Below, in pieces: positions 35,487-44,946 of a stretch of 64,000 nucleotides of DNA (within the stretch, counting starts at the first letter, position 1; each line of letters starts with the position of its first letter). Position numbers and translations under genes: made by a program. Below the pieces are notes generated by a model. That model was not told the origin of the DNA, did not search any database, and saw only the letters and a program-made list of their open reading frames with translations. The stretch is from Pelagibacterium sp. (GTDB lineage Bacteria > Pseudomonadota > Alphaproteobacteria > Rhizobiales > Devosiaceae). The stretch covers positions 1 through 64,000 of the forward strand of contig PBNW01000013.1 of the NCBI GenBank assembly GCA_002723255.1, read 5' to 3'.

Positions 35487-37340
35487 TTATTGGGAATTGC
35501 CGCCGGTCGCAGCCGCCTTTTCCTCATCCCACCACCAGACATCGGGAAAACCGATTGAGAATTCGGGCAGGGTTTGGGGATGGCTGAACCGGTCCCAGCG
35601 TGCTGTGCGGGCATAAGTGATCGTATAGCTGGGCACCACGTTGTTCATCGCCAGCAAGACCCGGTCAAGGGCATGGGTGGCTGCAACCAGGGTTTCGCGG
35701 TCCGGCGCCAGAACGATTCTGTCGATCAGCGCGTCGACACCCGGATCGGAGATGCCCGCATAGTTGCGCGAACCGAGTTCATCGACCGATGAAGAGCCCC
35801 AGAAATAGCGCTGCTCATTTCCGGGAGAGAGCGATTGCGCCCAGCGCGTATAGATCACGTCATAATCGAACGAGCGCACGAGATTTGTGTATTGAGGCGT
35901 ATCGACGACCCGCAGGGTCACATTGGCGCCGATCGCGTTTAGATTTTCGGCCCAGTGCAAGGCCACCGGTTCGATGGTGTTGTCGTAAGAGAGAATTTCG
36001 AAGCTGAACTGCTCGCCATTGGCATCGACCAACTGCGTCCCATCGAGCGTGTATCCTGCCTCATTGAACAGCCTCAGCGCTTCCTGCAAATTGTCGCGAA
36101 GAGCTTGCTCGGTGCCCCCTGTGGGATTGGTAAAGCGCGCATCGAACACCGAGGCTGGAATGAGGTCCCGCACCTCCTCGAGAATTTCAAGCTCGAGACC
36201 TGCTGGCGGGCCGTCAGGTGCGGCGAGGTCAGTGCCGAAGAAATAGGAATCGATGCGCTGATACTGCTCGTAAAACAGCGTCCGGTTCAATTCCTGGAAA
36301 TCGAAAGCGTAATTGAGCGCCTCACGAACCCGCGGGTCCTGAAATTTCTCCCGGCGCTGATTGGGCACGAAGCCCCACATCACGCCGGAGGCATTGTATC
36401 CGTTTTCGAAGGTCTCGAGCACGACACGCTCTTCATTGACGGCCGGGAAGTCATAGCCCGTGGCCCAGCGCCGCGCGATATTTTCGGTCCACCAGTCGAA
36501 CTCATCGGCCTTGAAGGCTTCGAACATGACTGTTGTGTCGCGGAAGTATTCAATGCGGTACTCGTCGAAATTGGACATTCCCACATTGACCGGTTCATCT
36601 GCGCCCCAATAGTCGGGATCGCGTGTGAAGGTCACCGTTCTACCGGCATCGAAGCTGGAGAGGGCATAGGCGCCAGATCCCATTGGCAATTCGAGAGTTG
36701 AGGCGCCGATGTCGCGGGGCTCGCCCTGCGCATTCTCCCCCTCCCACCAATGCCTGGGCAGCACCAGAAGTTGCCCCATGATGTAAGGCAACTCGCGGTT
36801 GCCAGTCTCGCTGAAATAGAACGTGATCTCGCTTTCGCCGGTGATCTCGGCATCGTCGACCGAGGCGTAATATTCCGAATAGATGGGAGAAATCTCCACC
36901 ACCTGCTCAAAGCTCCAGAGCACATCTTCGGCCGTGACGGGTTCGCCGTCCTGCCAGTGCGCGCGCGGATTGAGCCGAAAGGTTACGGAAGAAAAATCCT
37001 CAGGATAGCGCAAGGCTTCTGCCAGCAATCCGTAGGAAACCGAGCTCTCATCTGAACTGGGCGTCATGAGCGTCTCGTAGACGAGCCCCAGTCCGGTGGC
37101 CGTCTCCCCCTGCGACAGAATTGGATTGAAGGTATCGAACCCGCCAAGGGCTGAAAGCCGGACCGTTCCGCCCTTGGGCGCATCGGGATTGACGTAGTCG
37201 AACATCTCGAAGCCGGCTTCGTATTTGGGTGTGCCATCGAGAGCGACGGCGTGCACCCAGCCCTCTTCCTCCTGTGCAAATGCCGTGGTCGAAAGCGGCA
37301 AGGTGGCGAGTAGCGCAGCGGCAACAACAAAGGTCTTCAT
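35487..37340 (-). CDS. yejA: Periplasmic oligopeptide-binding protein, YejA-like
   Basis: A 617-residue family 5 extracellular solute-binding protein with a signal peptide (MKTFVVAAALLATLPLSTTAFA). The mature start WVHAVALDGTPKYEAGFEMFDYVNPDAPKGG and the overall length are typical of YejA, which binds oligopeptides (and microcin C in enteric bacteria). It serves the YejBEF transporter encoded upstream on the same strand. In this operon yejA lies after yejF, across a 142-base gap with two hairpins, instead of leading the operon as in E. coli. The hairpins may stabilise or separate the transcripts. Confidence 0.9.
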   Translation of the reverse strand: MKTFVVAAALLATLPLSTTAFAQEEEGWVHAVALDGTPKYEAGFEMFDYVNPDAPKGGTVRLSALGGFDTFNPILSQGETATGLGLVYETLMTPSSDESSVSYGLLAEALRYPEDFSSVTFRLNPRAHWQDGEPVTAEDVLWSFEQVVEISPIYSEYYASVDDAEITGESEITFYFSETGNRELPYIMGQLLVLPRHWWEGENAQGEPRDIGASTLELPMGSGAYALSSFDAGRTVTFTRDPDYWGADEPVNVGMSNFDEYRIEYFRDTTVMFEAFKADEFDWWTENIARRWATGYDFPAVNEERVVLETFENGYNASGVMWGFVPNQRREKFQDPRVREALNYAFDFQELNRTLFYEQYQRIDSYFFGTDLAAPDGPPAGLELEILEEVRDLIPASVFDARFTNPTGGTEQALRDNLQEALRLFNEAGYTLDGTQLVDANGEQFSFEILSYDNTIEPVALHWAENLNAIGANVTLRVVDTPQYTNLVRSFDYDVIYTRWAQSLSPGNEQRYFWGSSSVDELGSRNYAGISDPGVDALIDRIVLAPDRETLVAATHALDRVLLAMNNVVPSYTITYARTARWDRFSHPQTLPEFSIGFPDVWWWDEEKAAATGGNSQ

Positions 37341-37398
37341 GGCTTTGATCCCCTCTCAAGGCGAAGGTGGTTTCGTGTCGATCTTAGTGTGCTTTGTC

Positions 37399-37419
37399 CA
37401 AAAGTGGATACCACTTTTG
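37399..37419. repeat. Perfect palindrome of a dispersed Hyphomicrobiales type
   Basis: CAAAAGTGG and CCACTTTTG are separated by ATA. Very similar CAAAAGTGG-type palindromes are scattered between genes in rhizobial genomes. It lies between yejF and yejA and is followed by a second hairpin at 37438-37456. Confidence 0.6.
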
Positions 37420-37437
37420 CGGGAGCGGGCCATGCGC

Positions 37438-37456
37438 GGCGCAAGTTTCATGCGCC
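37438..37456. repeat. Second hairpin in the yejF-yejA gap
   Basis: GGCGCA and TGCGCC pair around a 7-base loop. Together with the palindrome at 37399-37419 it makes a paired-hairpin element of the kind found in dispersed intergenic repeats. Confidence 0.5.
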
Positions 37457-37482
37457 ACGGCGATGGCGGGCGCGATAATATT

Positions 37483-39090
37483 TCATTGGATGGCCACATC
37501 GAGTGCGGCCGCCAGCAGCGTACGCGTGTAGGGGTGCTCGGGCGCGGCAAACAATGTCTCGGTTTCAGCCCGTTCCACGATCTTTCCATCCTGCATCACG
37601 ATGATCGCGTTGGCGATCGCCCGCACAACCTTCAGATTGTGCGAAATAAAGACATAGGTCAGCCCATGCTGCGCCTGCAGGTCGCGCAGGAGCTTGACGA
37701 TTTGCGCCTGAACGCTCATGTCGAGCGCCGATGTCGGCTCGTCCAATACGATGAATTTGGGCTCGAGGATCAGCGCTCGGGCAATGGCGACCCGTTGGCG
37801 CTGCCCGCCGGAAAATTCGTGCGGATAGCGATGCCGCATTTCCGGCTCCAGCCCGACTTCGGTCAGCACAGCCCTGACCTTCTCGTCCCGCTCCCGAGCC
37901 TTGATGCGTGGGAAATGGACGGCCAGGCCTTCGGCGATGATGTCGCCAACACTCATGCGCGGCGAAAGCGAGCCGTAGGGATCCTGAAAGACCACCTGCA
38001 TATCGGCGCGATAGTCCCGCATTGCACGCGACTTCTTTCCTGCGATGTCGTCGCCCAGGAAAACGATCCGTCCCTCCGATGAAATCAGGCGGAGCATGGC
38101 GAGCCCCAGCGTGGTTTTTCCCGATCCGGACTCTCCCACCACGCCAAGCGTTTCGCCGCGCCTGACGACCAGATCGACCCCGTCGACGGCCTTGATATGA
38201 CCGACGGTCCGCTTGAACAGCCCGCGCTTTACGGGAAACCAGACCTTGAGGTCACTCACTGCCATAACCGGCTTGCCAATCATGGCGACACCTGGCTCCA
38301 TGCCGGATAATTCGGACGAAAGCAGGTGTTTGGTATAGGCATGCTGGGGCTGGGCAAACAGCGTTTCGGTATCGGCTCTCTCGACGATTTCGCCATTTTG
38401 CATCACGCAGACCTTGTCGGCCATCCGGCGCACGATCCCGAGGTCGTGGGTGATGAACAGCATGGCCATGCCCATCCGCCGTTGCACCGATTTGAGCAGA
38501 TCGAGAATTTGTGCCTGCACTGTTACATCGAGCGCGGTTGTCGGTTCATCGGCAATAAGCAAGGCGGGTTCGCAAGCCAGCGCCATGGCAATCATCACTC
38601 TCTGGCGCTGGCCACCCGATAGCTGATGCGGGAAAGACGCGAGGCGCGTTTGAGGCTCAGGAATGCCCACAGCATCAAGAAGTTCCAGCACGCGTTTGCG
38701 TGCTGCGCTCCGACCCAGCCCTTGATGCACGGACAGCACTTCGCTGACCTGTCGCTCGATGGTGTGGAGCGGATTGAGCGAACTCATCGGCTCCTGGTAA
38801 ATCATCGAAATCTCATTGCCGCGCACGGTGCGGAGCAACTTGTCGCCCGCCGTAAGCAGATCGGTGTCCTTGAACAGAATCTGGCCCTTGGGATGGGACG
38901 CTGAAGGGTAGGGCAGCAGCCGCAACACCGACAATGCGGTTACCGATTTGCCCGACCCCGATTCCCCAACCAGTGCCAGCGTTTCCCCCGGTGCGATGTC
39001 GAAGCTGACGTCCCGCACGGCATCGATCCGCCTTTCCCCCAACTGGAAGGAAACATCGAGATTGCGGATGGAAAGCATCGGATCGGTCAT
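37483..39090 (-). CDS. yejF: Oligopeptide ABC transporter double ATPase, YejF-like
   Basis: A 535-residue fusion of two ABC ATPase domains. Domain 1 (about 5-255) has Walker [14 protein letters not shown], signature [12 protein letters not shown] and Walker [13 protein letters not shown]. Domain 2 (about 280-530) has [25 protein letters not shown] and [12 protein letters not shown]. Each ends with the peptide-transport oligopeptide extension. It powers the YejBE permease. ATG 39090 begins 4 bases after the yejE stop, and a longer frame to 39147 overlaps yejE. Confidence 0.92.
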   Translation of the reverse strand: MTDPMLSIRNLDVSFQLGERRIDAVRDVSFDIAPGETLALVGESGSGKSVTALSVLRLLPYPSASHPKGQILFKDTDLLTAGDKLLRTVRGNEISMIYQEPMSSLNPLHTIERQVSEVLSVHQGLGRSAARKRVLELLDAVGIPEPQTRLASFPHQLSGGQRQRVMIAMALACEPALLIADEPTTALDVTVQAQILDLLKSVQRRMGMAMLFITHDLGIVRRMADKVCVMQNGEIVERADTETLFAQPQHAYTKHLLSSELSGMEPGVAMIGKPVMAVSDLKVWFPVKRGLFKRTVGHIKAVDGVDLVVRRGETLGVVGESGSGKTTLGLAMLRLISSEGRIVFLGDDIAGKKSRAMRDYRADMQVVFQDPYGSLSPRMSVGDIIAEGLAVHFPRIKARERDEKVRAVLTEVGLEPEMRHRYPHEFSGGQRQRVAIARALILEPKFIVLDEPTSALDMSVQAQIVKLLRDLQAQHGLTYVFISHNLKVVRAIANAIIVMQDGKIVERAETETLFAAPEHPYTRTLLAAALDVAIQ

Positions 39091-39094
39091 GCCA

Positions 39095-40189
39095 TCACCC
39101 GAACGTCTTGCGTGGATCGAAAGCGTCGCGCACCGCTTCTCCGGCAAAGACCAGAAGACTCAGCATCACCGAAATCACCGCGAACCCGGTCAATCCAAGC
39201 CAGGGTGCCTGAAGGTTGTTCTTGCCCTGCGCCAGAAGTTCCCCAAGCGAGGGAGAGCCCGGGGGCAGACCGAACCCCAGAAAATCGAGCGCCGTCAGTG
39301 TCGTGATCGATCCGCCAAGAATGAAGGGCACGAAGGTAACGGTTGCGACCATGGCATTGGGCAAGAGGTGCCGGAACATGATCGTCCGATTGCCTACCCC
39401 CAACGCACGGGCGGCGTTGACATATTCGAAGTTTCGCCCGCGCAGGAATTCCGCACGCACCACCCCGACCAGGGCAACCCAGGAAAACAGCAGCAGGATG
39501 ATGAGCAGCACCCAGAAGCTCGGGGCGATGACACTCGAAATGATGAGCAGCAGGTAGAGCGAGGGGATCGAGGTCCAGATTTCGATAAAGCGCTGAAACA
39601 GCAAATCCGTCCAGCCGCCGAAATAGCCCTGCACCGCTCCCGCCACGATCCCGACCACCGAAGACAGGATGGTCAGCGTCAGCCCGAACAGCACCGAAAT
39701 GCGGAACCCGTAGATCAGCCGCGCCAGCACATCGCGCCCCTGATCGTCAGTGCCCAGAACGTGCATGTTGCCGAAAATACACCCCGGATCGTCAACGCCT
39801 TGACGATAGCGCGCGCAGTTTTCCTCTTCGCTCATCAGCCAGCTCGGTGGCGTTGGCGCTGGACCGGGCAGGGCGGTATCGACCGTACGATGGGAAAACC
39901 GGAACAGCGGCCAGAGCGCCCACCCGTGCTCTTCGATCTCGTTCTGGATCACCGAAGATCGATATTGCGTCACCGCCAGAAACCCGCCGAATTTGCTTTC
40001 GGGATAATCGATCACCACAGGAAATAGCAGTTCGCCCTGATAGGAGACGAGCAGCGGCTTGTCGTTGCTGATGGCTTCGGCAAAAAGGGTGGCGATCACA
40101 AGGATCAGGAATATCCAGAACGAGATATATCCGCGCCTGTTGCGACGGAAATTGGCAAGCCTACGCTGGTTTATCGACGAGATGGCCAA
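39095..40189 (-). CDS. yejE: Oligopeptide ABC transporter permease, YejE-like
   Basis: A 364-residue DppC-type permease. It has the N-terminal NQRRLANFRRNRRGYISFWIF segment characteristic of YejE, one membrane span, a periplasmic domain of about 110 residues, then the five-span core with the EAA loop (ARALGVGNRTIMFRHLLPNA). I chose TTG 40189, 7 bases after GAGAGG; TTG 40195, which overlaps the yejB stop, and GTG 40234 are alternatives. It forms a heterodimer with YejB. Confidence 0.9.
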   Translation of the reverse strand: MAISSINQRRLANFRRNRRGYISFWIFLILVIATLFAEAISNDKPLLVSYQGELLFPVVIDYPESKFGGFLAVTQYRSSVIQNEIEEHGWALWPLFRFSHRTVDTALPGPAPTPPSWLMSEEENCARYRQGVDDPGCIFGNMHVLGTDDQGRDVLARLIYGFRISVLFGLTLTILSSVVGIVAGAVQGYFGGWTDLLFQRFIEIWTSIPSLYLLLIISSVIAPSFWVLLIILLLFSWVALVGVVRAEFLRGRNFEYVNAARALGVGNRTIMFRHLLPNAMVATVTFVPFILGGSITTLTALDFLGFGLPPGSPSLGELLAQGKNNLQAPWLGLTGFAVISVMLSLLVFAGEAVRDAFDPRKTFG

Positions 40190-40191
40190 GC

Positions 40192-41316
40192 TCAAACCTC
40201 TCGCGACTCGAAATCGATGCGCGGGTCGATCCACATATAGGTGAGATCGGAAATCAGGCCCAGAACCAGGCCCACAAGCGAGAAGATGTAGAGTGTGGCA
40301 AAGATCACCGGATAGTCACGCGTCACGACCGACTGAAAGCCGAGTAGGCCGAGGCCGTCGAGCGAGAAGATCGTCTCGATCAGCAGCGACCCGCCAAAGA
40401 ACGCGCCCACGAATGCCCCGGGAAAGCCGGCAATCACGATCAGCATCGCATTGCGGAAAACATGGCCATAGAGCACCCGGTTCTCGGTCAGACCCTTGGC
40501 ACGGGCGGTGACGACGTATTGCTTGCGGATCTCATCGAGAAACGAATTCTTGACCAGCAGGGTCGATGTCGCAAAGGCCCCCACGGCCATCGCTGCGATG
40601 GGCAGGACGAGATGCCAGGCATAGTCGAGGATCTGCTGATACCAGGGCATCGATGCAAATCCTGATGAAGTCAGTCCCCGCAATGGAAAGAGCGACCAGA
40701 AGCTCCCGCCAGCGAACAGTACGATCAGAAGAATGGCGAACAAAAAGCCTGGAATGGCGTAGCCGATAATGACCACGCCCGAGGTCCAGACATCGAAACG
40801 CGACCCGTCCCGTACCGCCTTGGCAATCCCCAGCGGTATGGAGATGCCGTACGAAATCAGCATCATCCAGAACCCGAGCGAAATCGACACTGGCATCTTT
40901 TCGACCACCAGATCGATCACCGAAATGTCCCGGTAGTACGACTCCCCGAAATCGAACCGCAGAAAATCCCAGATCATCGAAAAGAACCGCTCGAGCGGCG
41001 GCTTGTCAAAACCATACTGGGCTTCTAGTTGTGCGATGAAGTCCGGCGGAAGGCCGCGTGCGCCGCGATATACGCCTTGCGGCTCACTATCCGAACTGCT
41101 GGCCGCGCTGTTGTCGAGACCACTCTGACCGGAAAAATCGCCCTGCGCCGTTCCGGTAATGCGCGACAATGCGGAAACGTCAGTTCCCGAGTATTGCGCA
41201 ATCGCCTGTTCCACCGGCCCGCCCGGTGCAAACTGGATGACGAGAAACGACACCACCATGATCCCGAATACCGTCGGTATCATCAAAAGCAGGCGTCGCA
41301 GGATATAGGCGGCCAT
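40192..41316 (-). CDS. yejB: Oligopeptide ABC transporter permease, YejB-like
   Basis: A 374-residue DppB-type permease starting MAAYILRRLLLMIPTVFGIM. It contains a family insert (about 45-85, Ser/Asp-rich) before the PPDFIAQLEAQYGFDKP region, then the inner-membrane core with the EAA loop (TARAKGLTENRVLYGHVFRNAM). It is the first gene of yejBEFA. ATG 41316 is chosen over the upstream 41376 because it gives the canonical N-terminus. The gap to the response-regulator gene is 96 bases, so an own promoter is possible. Confidence 0.92.
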   Translation of the reverse strand: MAAYILRRLLLMIPTVFGIMVVSFLVIQFAPGGPVEQAIAQYSGTDVSALSRITGTAQGDFSGQSGLDNSAASSSDSEPQGVYRGARGLPPDFIAQLEAQYGFDKPPLERFFSMIWDFLRFDFGESYYRDISVIDLVVEKMPVSISLGFWMMLISYGISIPLGIAKAVRDGSRFDVWTSGVVIIGYAIPGFLFAILLIVLFAGGSFWSLFPLRGLTSSGFASMPWYQQILDYAWHLVLPIAAMAVGAFATSTLLVKNSFLDEIRKQYVVTARAKGLTENRVLYGHVFRNAMLIVIAGFPGAFVGAFFGGSLLIETIFSLDGLGLLGFQSVVTRDYPVIFATLYIFSLVGLVLGLISDLTYMWIDPRIDFESREV

Positions 41317-41412
41317 AGGCGGTCCAGGTGAGCGAGTCAGATGCCCGACCATGTCGGTTTTGTTACCGATGGCCAAGTGCTTTGTGTGCCGGGTGCGGTC
41401 ACGACTTCGCGG

Positions 41413-42054
41413 TTATCCTCCCACGAGCCCATTCTCGATGGCGTAGCGCGTCAGCCCGGCGGTGGTGGCAATGCCGAGCTTTTTCTTGATGTTCTTGCGG
41501 TGCGTTTCGACCGTCCGGGCAGAAATATCGAGGGTTGCCGCCACGTCCTTGTTGGATTTTCCCGCCGCAATCAGCAGCAGGATCGCCTGTTCGCGAGTCG
41601 TCAGCGCCTTGCTCTTTTGGGCTTTGTCGCCGCGCTCGAGCAACACATCGGAGACGCCGGTAGAAAAAAACGTTCCGCCCGCCGCCACAGTCTCTATGGC
41701 TTCGATGATCTCCTCGGTCGAAACGTCCTTGAGGATGTAGCCCGAGGCGCCATACATCACCGATGTCGAGATGTACTCGCGGCTGTCATGCATCGAAAGC
41801 ATCAACAATTTGGTCGCCGCGGATTGTTCCTTAAACAACTCTATCGCGTCCAGACCGTTGAGCTCGGGCATGTTGATGTCCATGAGAACCACGTCCGGTT
41901 CGTCCTTGCGAGCGATGTCGAGGGCGGCGCGTGCACTGAGCGCAGCGCCCACCACGTCGATATGGTCGTAAGTTTCCAGAATGGCCTTGAGCCCGTCGAG
42001 CACCAGGGGGTGATTGTCGACGAGGAGGACCTTGATGGGTTTGGGAACGCTCAT
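41413..42054 (-). CDS. NarL/FixJ-type response regulator
   Basis: A 213-residue regulator with an N-terminal receiver domain (phospho-acceptor Asp59 in VVLMDINMPE, Lys in LKDVS) and a C-terminal LuxR-type helix-turn-helix (LTTREQAILLLIAAGKSNKDVAATLDISARTVETH motif region). The start overlaps the upstream kinase stop (ATGA), so the pair is stoichiometrically coupled. The divergent neighbour is a TakP-like TRAP transporter, the likely target. A 16-base motif shared by both TRAP promoters is a candidate binding site. Confidence 0.92.
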   Translation of the reverse strand: MSVPKPIKVLLVDNHPLVLDGLKAILETYDHIDVVGAALSARAALDIARKDEPDVVLMDINMPELNGLDAIELFKEQSAATKLLMLSMHDSREYISTSVMYGASGYILKDVSTEEIIEAIETVAAGGTFFSTGVSDVLLERGDKAQKSKALTTREQAILLLIAAGKSNKDVAATLDISARTVETHRKNIKKKLGIATTAGLTRYAIENGLVGG

Positions 42055-43427
42055 GCGACCTCGGCAAGCTTTGACTGGCGGATGAACACGGATTTGGGAA
42101 GAGTGGCCCTGAGCGTCGTGCCGTTGGGGGAGGGTTCTACCAGCATTGTGCCGCCGAAGTGCGCCATGCGCTCTGCCATGTTGCGCAGGCCCAATCCGCG
42201 TTTTGTGCCCGTATCGCGCGAAAAGCCCTTGCCGTTGTCGACAATGACCATCTGGACACGACCGTGTGGGCTCGACAAGGCGAGCGTGACTTCGCTGGCG
42301 TTGGCATGGCGGTCGATATTGTTCAGCGCCTCCTGGGCCACACGATAAAGTGCTGTACGGGCCTCGGGCAGAAGCATGTTCTTGAACGCAACAGCCTCGA
42401 GCGTGACCTTGATCCCCGTGCGCTCGGCGAAATTGTGTGTCAGAGCCTCGAGCGCCGCTGAAAGCCCCAGATCGTCGAGGGCGCCTGGACGCAGATCGTG
42501 ACTGAGACGCCGTACTTCCTTGATCGCCCCGTTGAGCGCATCGGCGCCCTTGCCGATGGCGTCCGAGGCACCGTCGGCGCCATTCTCCACCTTTCGCCTC
42601 GCCAGGTCGATGGCGTAGCGCACACCGATCAGGATTTGCGAGATGCCGTCATGAAGCTCGCGCGCGATGCGGGTGCGCTCCTCTTCCTGCGTATCGATGA
42701 CGCGCTGGGTCAATTCCTTGAGCTTGCTGTCCGCCAACCGGCGTTCGTGGAGGTTGAGCACCATCCAGCTCCCGAACACCAGCAGCACCGCAGGGACCGC
42801 GATAAGGACGATCGTAAAGAAGGTTGAATTGATCGTGTTGCGGAGGTCTTCGTGGGCGGCGGCGGTCTGGGCGAAGACATCGTCGAGATAGACGCCGGTG
42901 CCCAGCATCCATTCCCATTTATCCAGGCCAACGGCAAAAGAGACCTTCTCGGCAATGGTTCCGGCCGACGGTTTTTCCCACAGATAGGAATGGAGCCCTC
43001 CGCCCTCCTTGGCCTTTTCGATCAGATTGTAGATCACCCGATCGCCATTGGGGTCGGTCAGGTTCAGCCAGTTCTGGCCGGGCCGGTATGTCTGCCTGGG
43101 GTGAACGATATTTACGCCGTCATAGTCATAAACGAAAAAGTATCCGTCCTCGCCGTAATCGAGCGCGTTGAGGATGGCCTTGACCTGGGACTTTGCCGCT
43201 TCATCGTCCGGCTCCGCGTCGTGATAAATGCCATCGATTGCCGACAATGCCATGTTGGTCAGGTTAAGCAGCTCGTCCTGTTTGGCCTGGACCATATTGC
43301 GCTCGAACGTATCAATGCTCGCGCGCGCCAGGCTGGCCGACTGCCATGTCACCAGCCAGGTTATGGCAACGATGGCAAGGATCAGCGGAACGATGGCGAG
43401 CGCCAGAATCTGGTGCCTGAACTGCAT
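42051..43427 (-). CDS. Cache-domain sensor histidine kinase (HisKA_3)
   Basis: A 458-residue membrane kinase. TM1 is residues 8-28, and a periplasmic single-Cache domain follows (about 35-195, with GEDGYFFVYDYDG ... HP and SYLWEKP). TM2 is about 203-225. The NarX-type dimerisation domain has His259 in ERTRIARELHDGISQIL and a HATPase (VAQEALNNIDRHA, DNGKGF, GLGLRNMAERM). Single-Cache domains of this type bind small carboxylates such as pyruvate or lactate in some kinases. ATG 43427 follows GGAGGAGAG; the open frame further upstream is shared promoter space. Confidence 0.9.
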   Translation of the reverse strand: MQFRHQILALAIVPLILAIVAITWLVTWQSASLARASIDTFERNMVQAKQDELLNLTNMALSAIDGIYHDAEPDDEAAKSQVKAILNALDYGEDGYFFVYDYDGVNIVHPRQTYRPGQNWLNLTDPNGDRVIYNLIEKAKEGGGLHSYLWEKPSAGTIAEKVSFAVGLDKWEWMLGTGVYLDDVFAQTAAAHEDLRNTINSTFFTIVLIAVPAVLLVFGSWMVLNLHERRLADSKLKELTQRVIDTQEEERTRIARELHDGISQILIGVRYAIDLARRKVENGADGASDAIGKGADALNGAIKEVRRLSHDLRPGALDDLGLSAALEALTHNFAERTGIKVTLEAVAFKNMLLPEARTALYRVAQEALNNIDRHANASEVTLALSSPHGRVQMVIVDNGKGFSRDTGTKRGLGLRNMAERMAHFGGTMLVEPSPNGTTLRATLPKSVFIRQSKLAEVA

Positions 43428-43510
43428 TGGTAAAACTCTCCTCCAACCGGATCGTTGGCCGGCCACGGGCGATTGTAGCCGATAGCGCGCGCGTCCATTA
43501 TCATCTACTG

Positions 43511-43526
43511 CGTAAAACTGGGTAGC
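43511..43526. promoter_or_regulatory. 16-base motif, copy 1, in the kinase/takP divergent promoter region
   Basis: CGTAAAACTGGGTAGC lies 84 bases before the kinase start codon and 172 bases before the takP-like start codon. An identical copy at 47008-47023 lies upstream of the dctQM genes. Read on the minus strand it contains TACCCAG, close to the NarL-type heptamer TACYYMT. Confidence 0.5.
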
Positions 43527-43698
43527 CTTTGTGAATAAAGCAGGTAACCTGAGGAACCGGGCCCTCGACGGAGGCAGGCAAATGCAGTCTTTTTTGCCCT
43601 GCGCTTCGAAGATGCGCTCGAAAAAACGGTGGCAGCTCTCGAAGTGCAGCCTTTTAACCGTTTCTATCCGGTGCAAAATGCACCATTGGGAGGATTTT

Positions 43699-44802
43699 AT
43701 GGAAAGACGCGACTTCTTCAAGAAGGCCGGCGCGGCGACCGCAGGTGTCGCAGCGGCAGCCACAACGCTGGCTGCGCCGGCAATCGCTCAAGGCAATATC
43801 ACCTGGCGTATGGTCACTACCTGGCCCAAAAATTTTCCCGGCCTGGGCGTTGGCGCGCAGCGCCTCGCCGATCGGATCACCGCCGCTTCGGGTGGGCGTC
43901 TGTCGATTCAGGTCTTTGCTGCTGGTGAAATGGTTCCGGGTCTTCAGGCGCTCGATGCCGTCATCGACGGTTCGGCGGAGATGAGCCACGGCGCCGCCTA
44001 CTACTGGCAGAACAAGAGCCAGGGCCTGTCGTTTTTCACTGGCGTTCCCTACGGCATGACCAACCGCGAACTCGCCGCATGGGTTCGCCACATGGGCGGC
44101 CAGGAAATCTGGGACGACATCTACGACCAGTTCGGCGTTCAGGGCTTCCTCTCGGGTGACACCGGTACACAGGCCGGCGGCTGGTTCCGCAACGAGTTGA
44201 CCGGCGTCGCCGACGTCCAGGGGCTGCGTTTCCGCACTCCCGGCCTCGGTGGCCAGGTCTGGGAAAAGCTTGGCGCCTCGGTTACCAATCTGGCTGCCGG
44301 CGACATCTTCGCCGCACTGCAGAACGGTACGCTCGATGCGGCCGAATTCGTTGGCCCCTATAACGATCTTGCGCTTGGCTTCTACCAGATCGCCAAGAAC
44401 TATTACTTCCCCAGCTTTATCGAGCCGGGACTGGCGACCGAGCTGGTGGTCGACAAGGCCAAGTATCAGGAACTGCCGCAGGATCTGCAGGAACTCGTCA
44501 AGTTCGTCTGTCAGGCCGAATATGACGAAGTCGCATCCGACTTCGCCGCCAACGACCCGCGTGCCCTTCAGACGCTGGTCAACGACCACGGCGTTACGGT
44601 GCGCCAGTTCCCTGAGGAAATCATGGAAGCCGGCGCTCTCGCGGCCAAGGAGATCCTTACCGACATCCGTGACAATGGCGACGAGCTCACCAAGCGCGTT
44701 GCAGAAAGCTATGTCGAGGCCTTCAACATCGTCCGCCAGAAGACCGACGGCACCGACTCGCTCTTCCTGCGGGCCCGCGAGCAATATTTTACGCTCGACT
44801 GA
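43699..44802 (+). CDS. TRAP transporter substrate-binding protein, TakP-like
   Basis: A 367-residue periplasmic binding protein with a twin-arginine-type signal (MERRDFFKKAG ... AAPAIAQ). It closely resembles Rhodobacter TakP, which binds pyruvate and other 2-oxoacids with a metal ion. Shared features include GEMVPGLQALDAV, GGWFRNEL, VADVQGLRFR, AAGDIFAALQNGTLDAAEFVGPYND and the Tyr-rich KNYYFPSF. ATG 43699 has GGGAGG 8 bases upstream. It is encoded divergently from its membrane subunits, DctM and DctQ at 44947-46894 on the opposite strand. Confidence 0.92.
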   Translation: MERRDFFKKAGAATAGVAAAATTLAAPAIAQGNITWRMVTTWPKNFPGLGVGAQRLADRITAASGGRLSIQVFAAGEMVPGLQALDAVIDGSAEMSHGAAYYWQNKSQGLSFFTGVPYGMTNRELAAWVRHMGGQEIWDDIYDQFGVQGFLSGDTGTQAGGWFRNELTGVADVQGLRFRTPGLGGQVWEKLGASVTNLAAGDIFAALQNGTLDAAEFVGPYNDLALGFYQIAKNYYFPSFIEPGLATELVVDKAKYQELPQDLQELVKFVCQAEYDEVASDFAANDPRALQTLVNDHGVTVRQFPEEIMEAGALAAKEILTDIRDNGDELTKRVAESYVEAFNIVRQKTDGTDSLFLRAREQYFTLD

Positions 44803-44826
44803 TCCCCTCTATAGCCTCAAGCATCA

Positions 44827-44856
44827 GGGTCCGGACCTCGGTTCGGACCCTTTTTT
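44827..44856 (+). terminator. Intrinsic terminator after the takP-like gene
   Basis: An 11-base stem (44827-44837 with 44840-44850, one G-U pair) is followed by six T residues. Confidence 0.88.
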
Positions 44857-44885
44857 GTCGGGGCGCTCCAGAGATGCGGATGCTG

Positions 44886-44924
44886 CCAAAACGAAGGGCC
44901 CGCCGACCGTGTCGACGGGCCCTT
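44886..44924 (-). terminator. Intrinsic terminator after dctM on the minus strand
   Basis: AAGGGCCCG (44894-44902) and CGGGCCCTT (44916-44924) form a perfect 9-base stem. Read on the minus strand the stem is followed by CGTTTTGG, 20-odd bases past the dctM stop. Confidence 0.65.
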
Positions 44925-44946
44925 GGACTCGATCGGTTCGCCCCAA

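Noticed and set aside
43428-43698. Sigma-54 promoter before the takP-like gene
   Set aside because: The best GG...GC pair (TGGCAG ... TGCA) has the wrong spacing.
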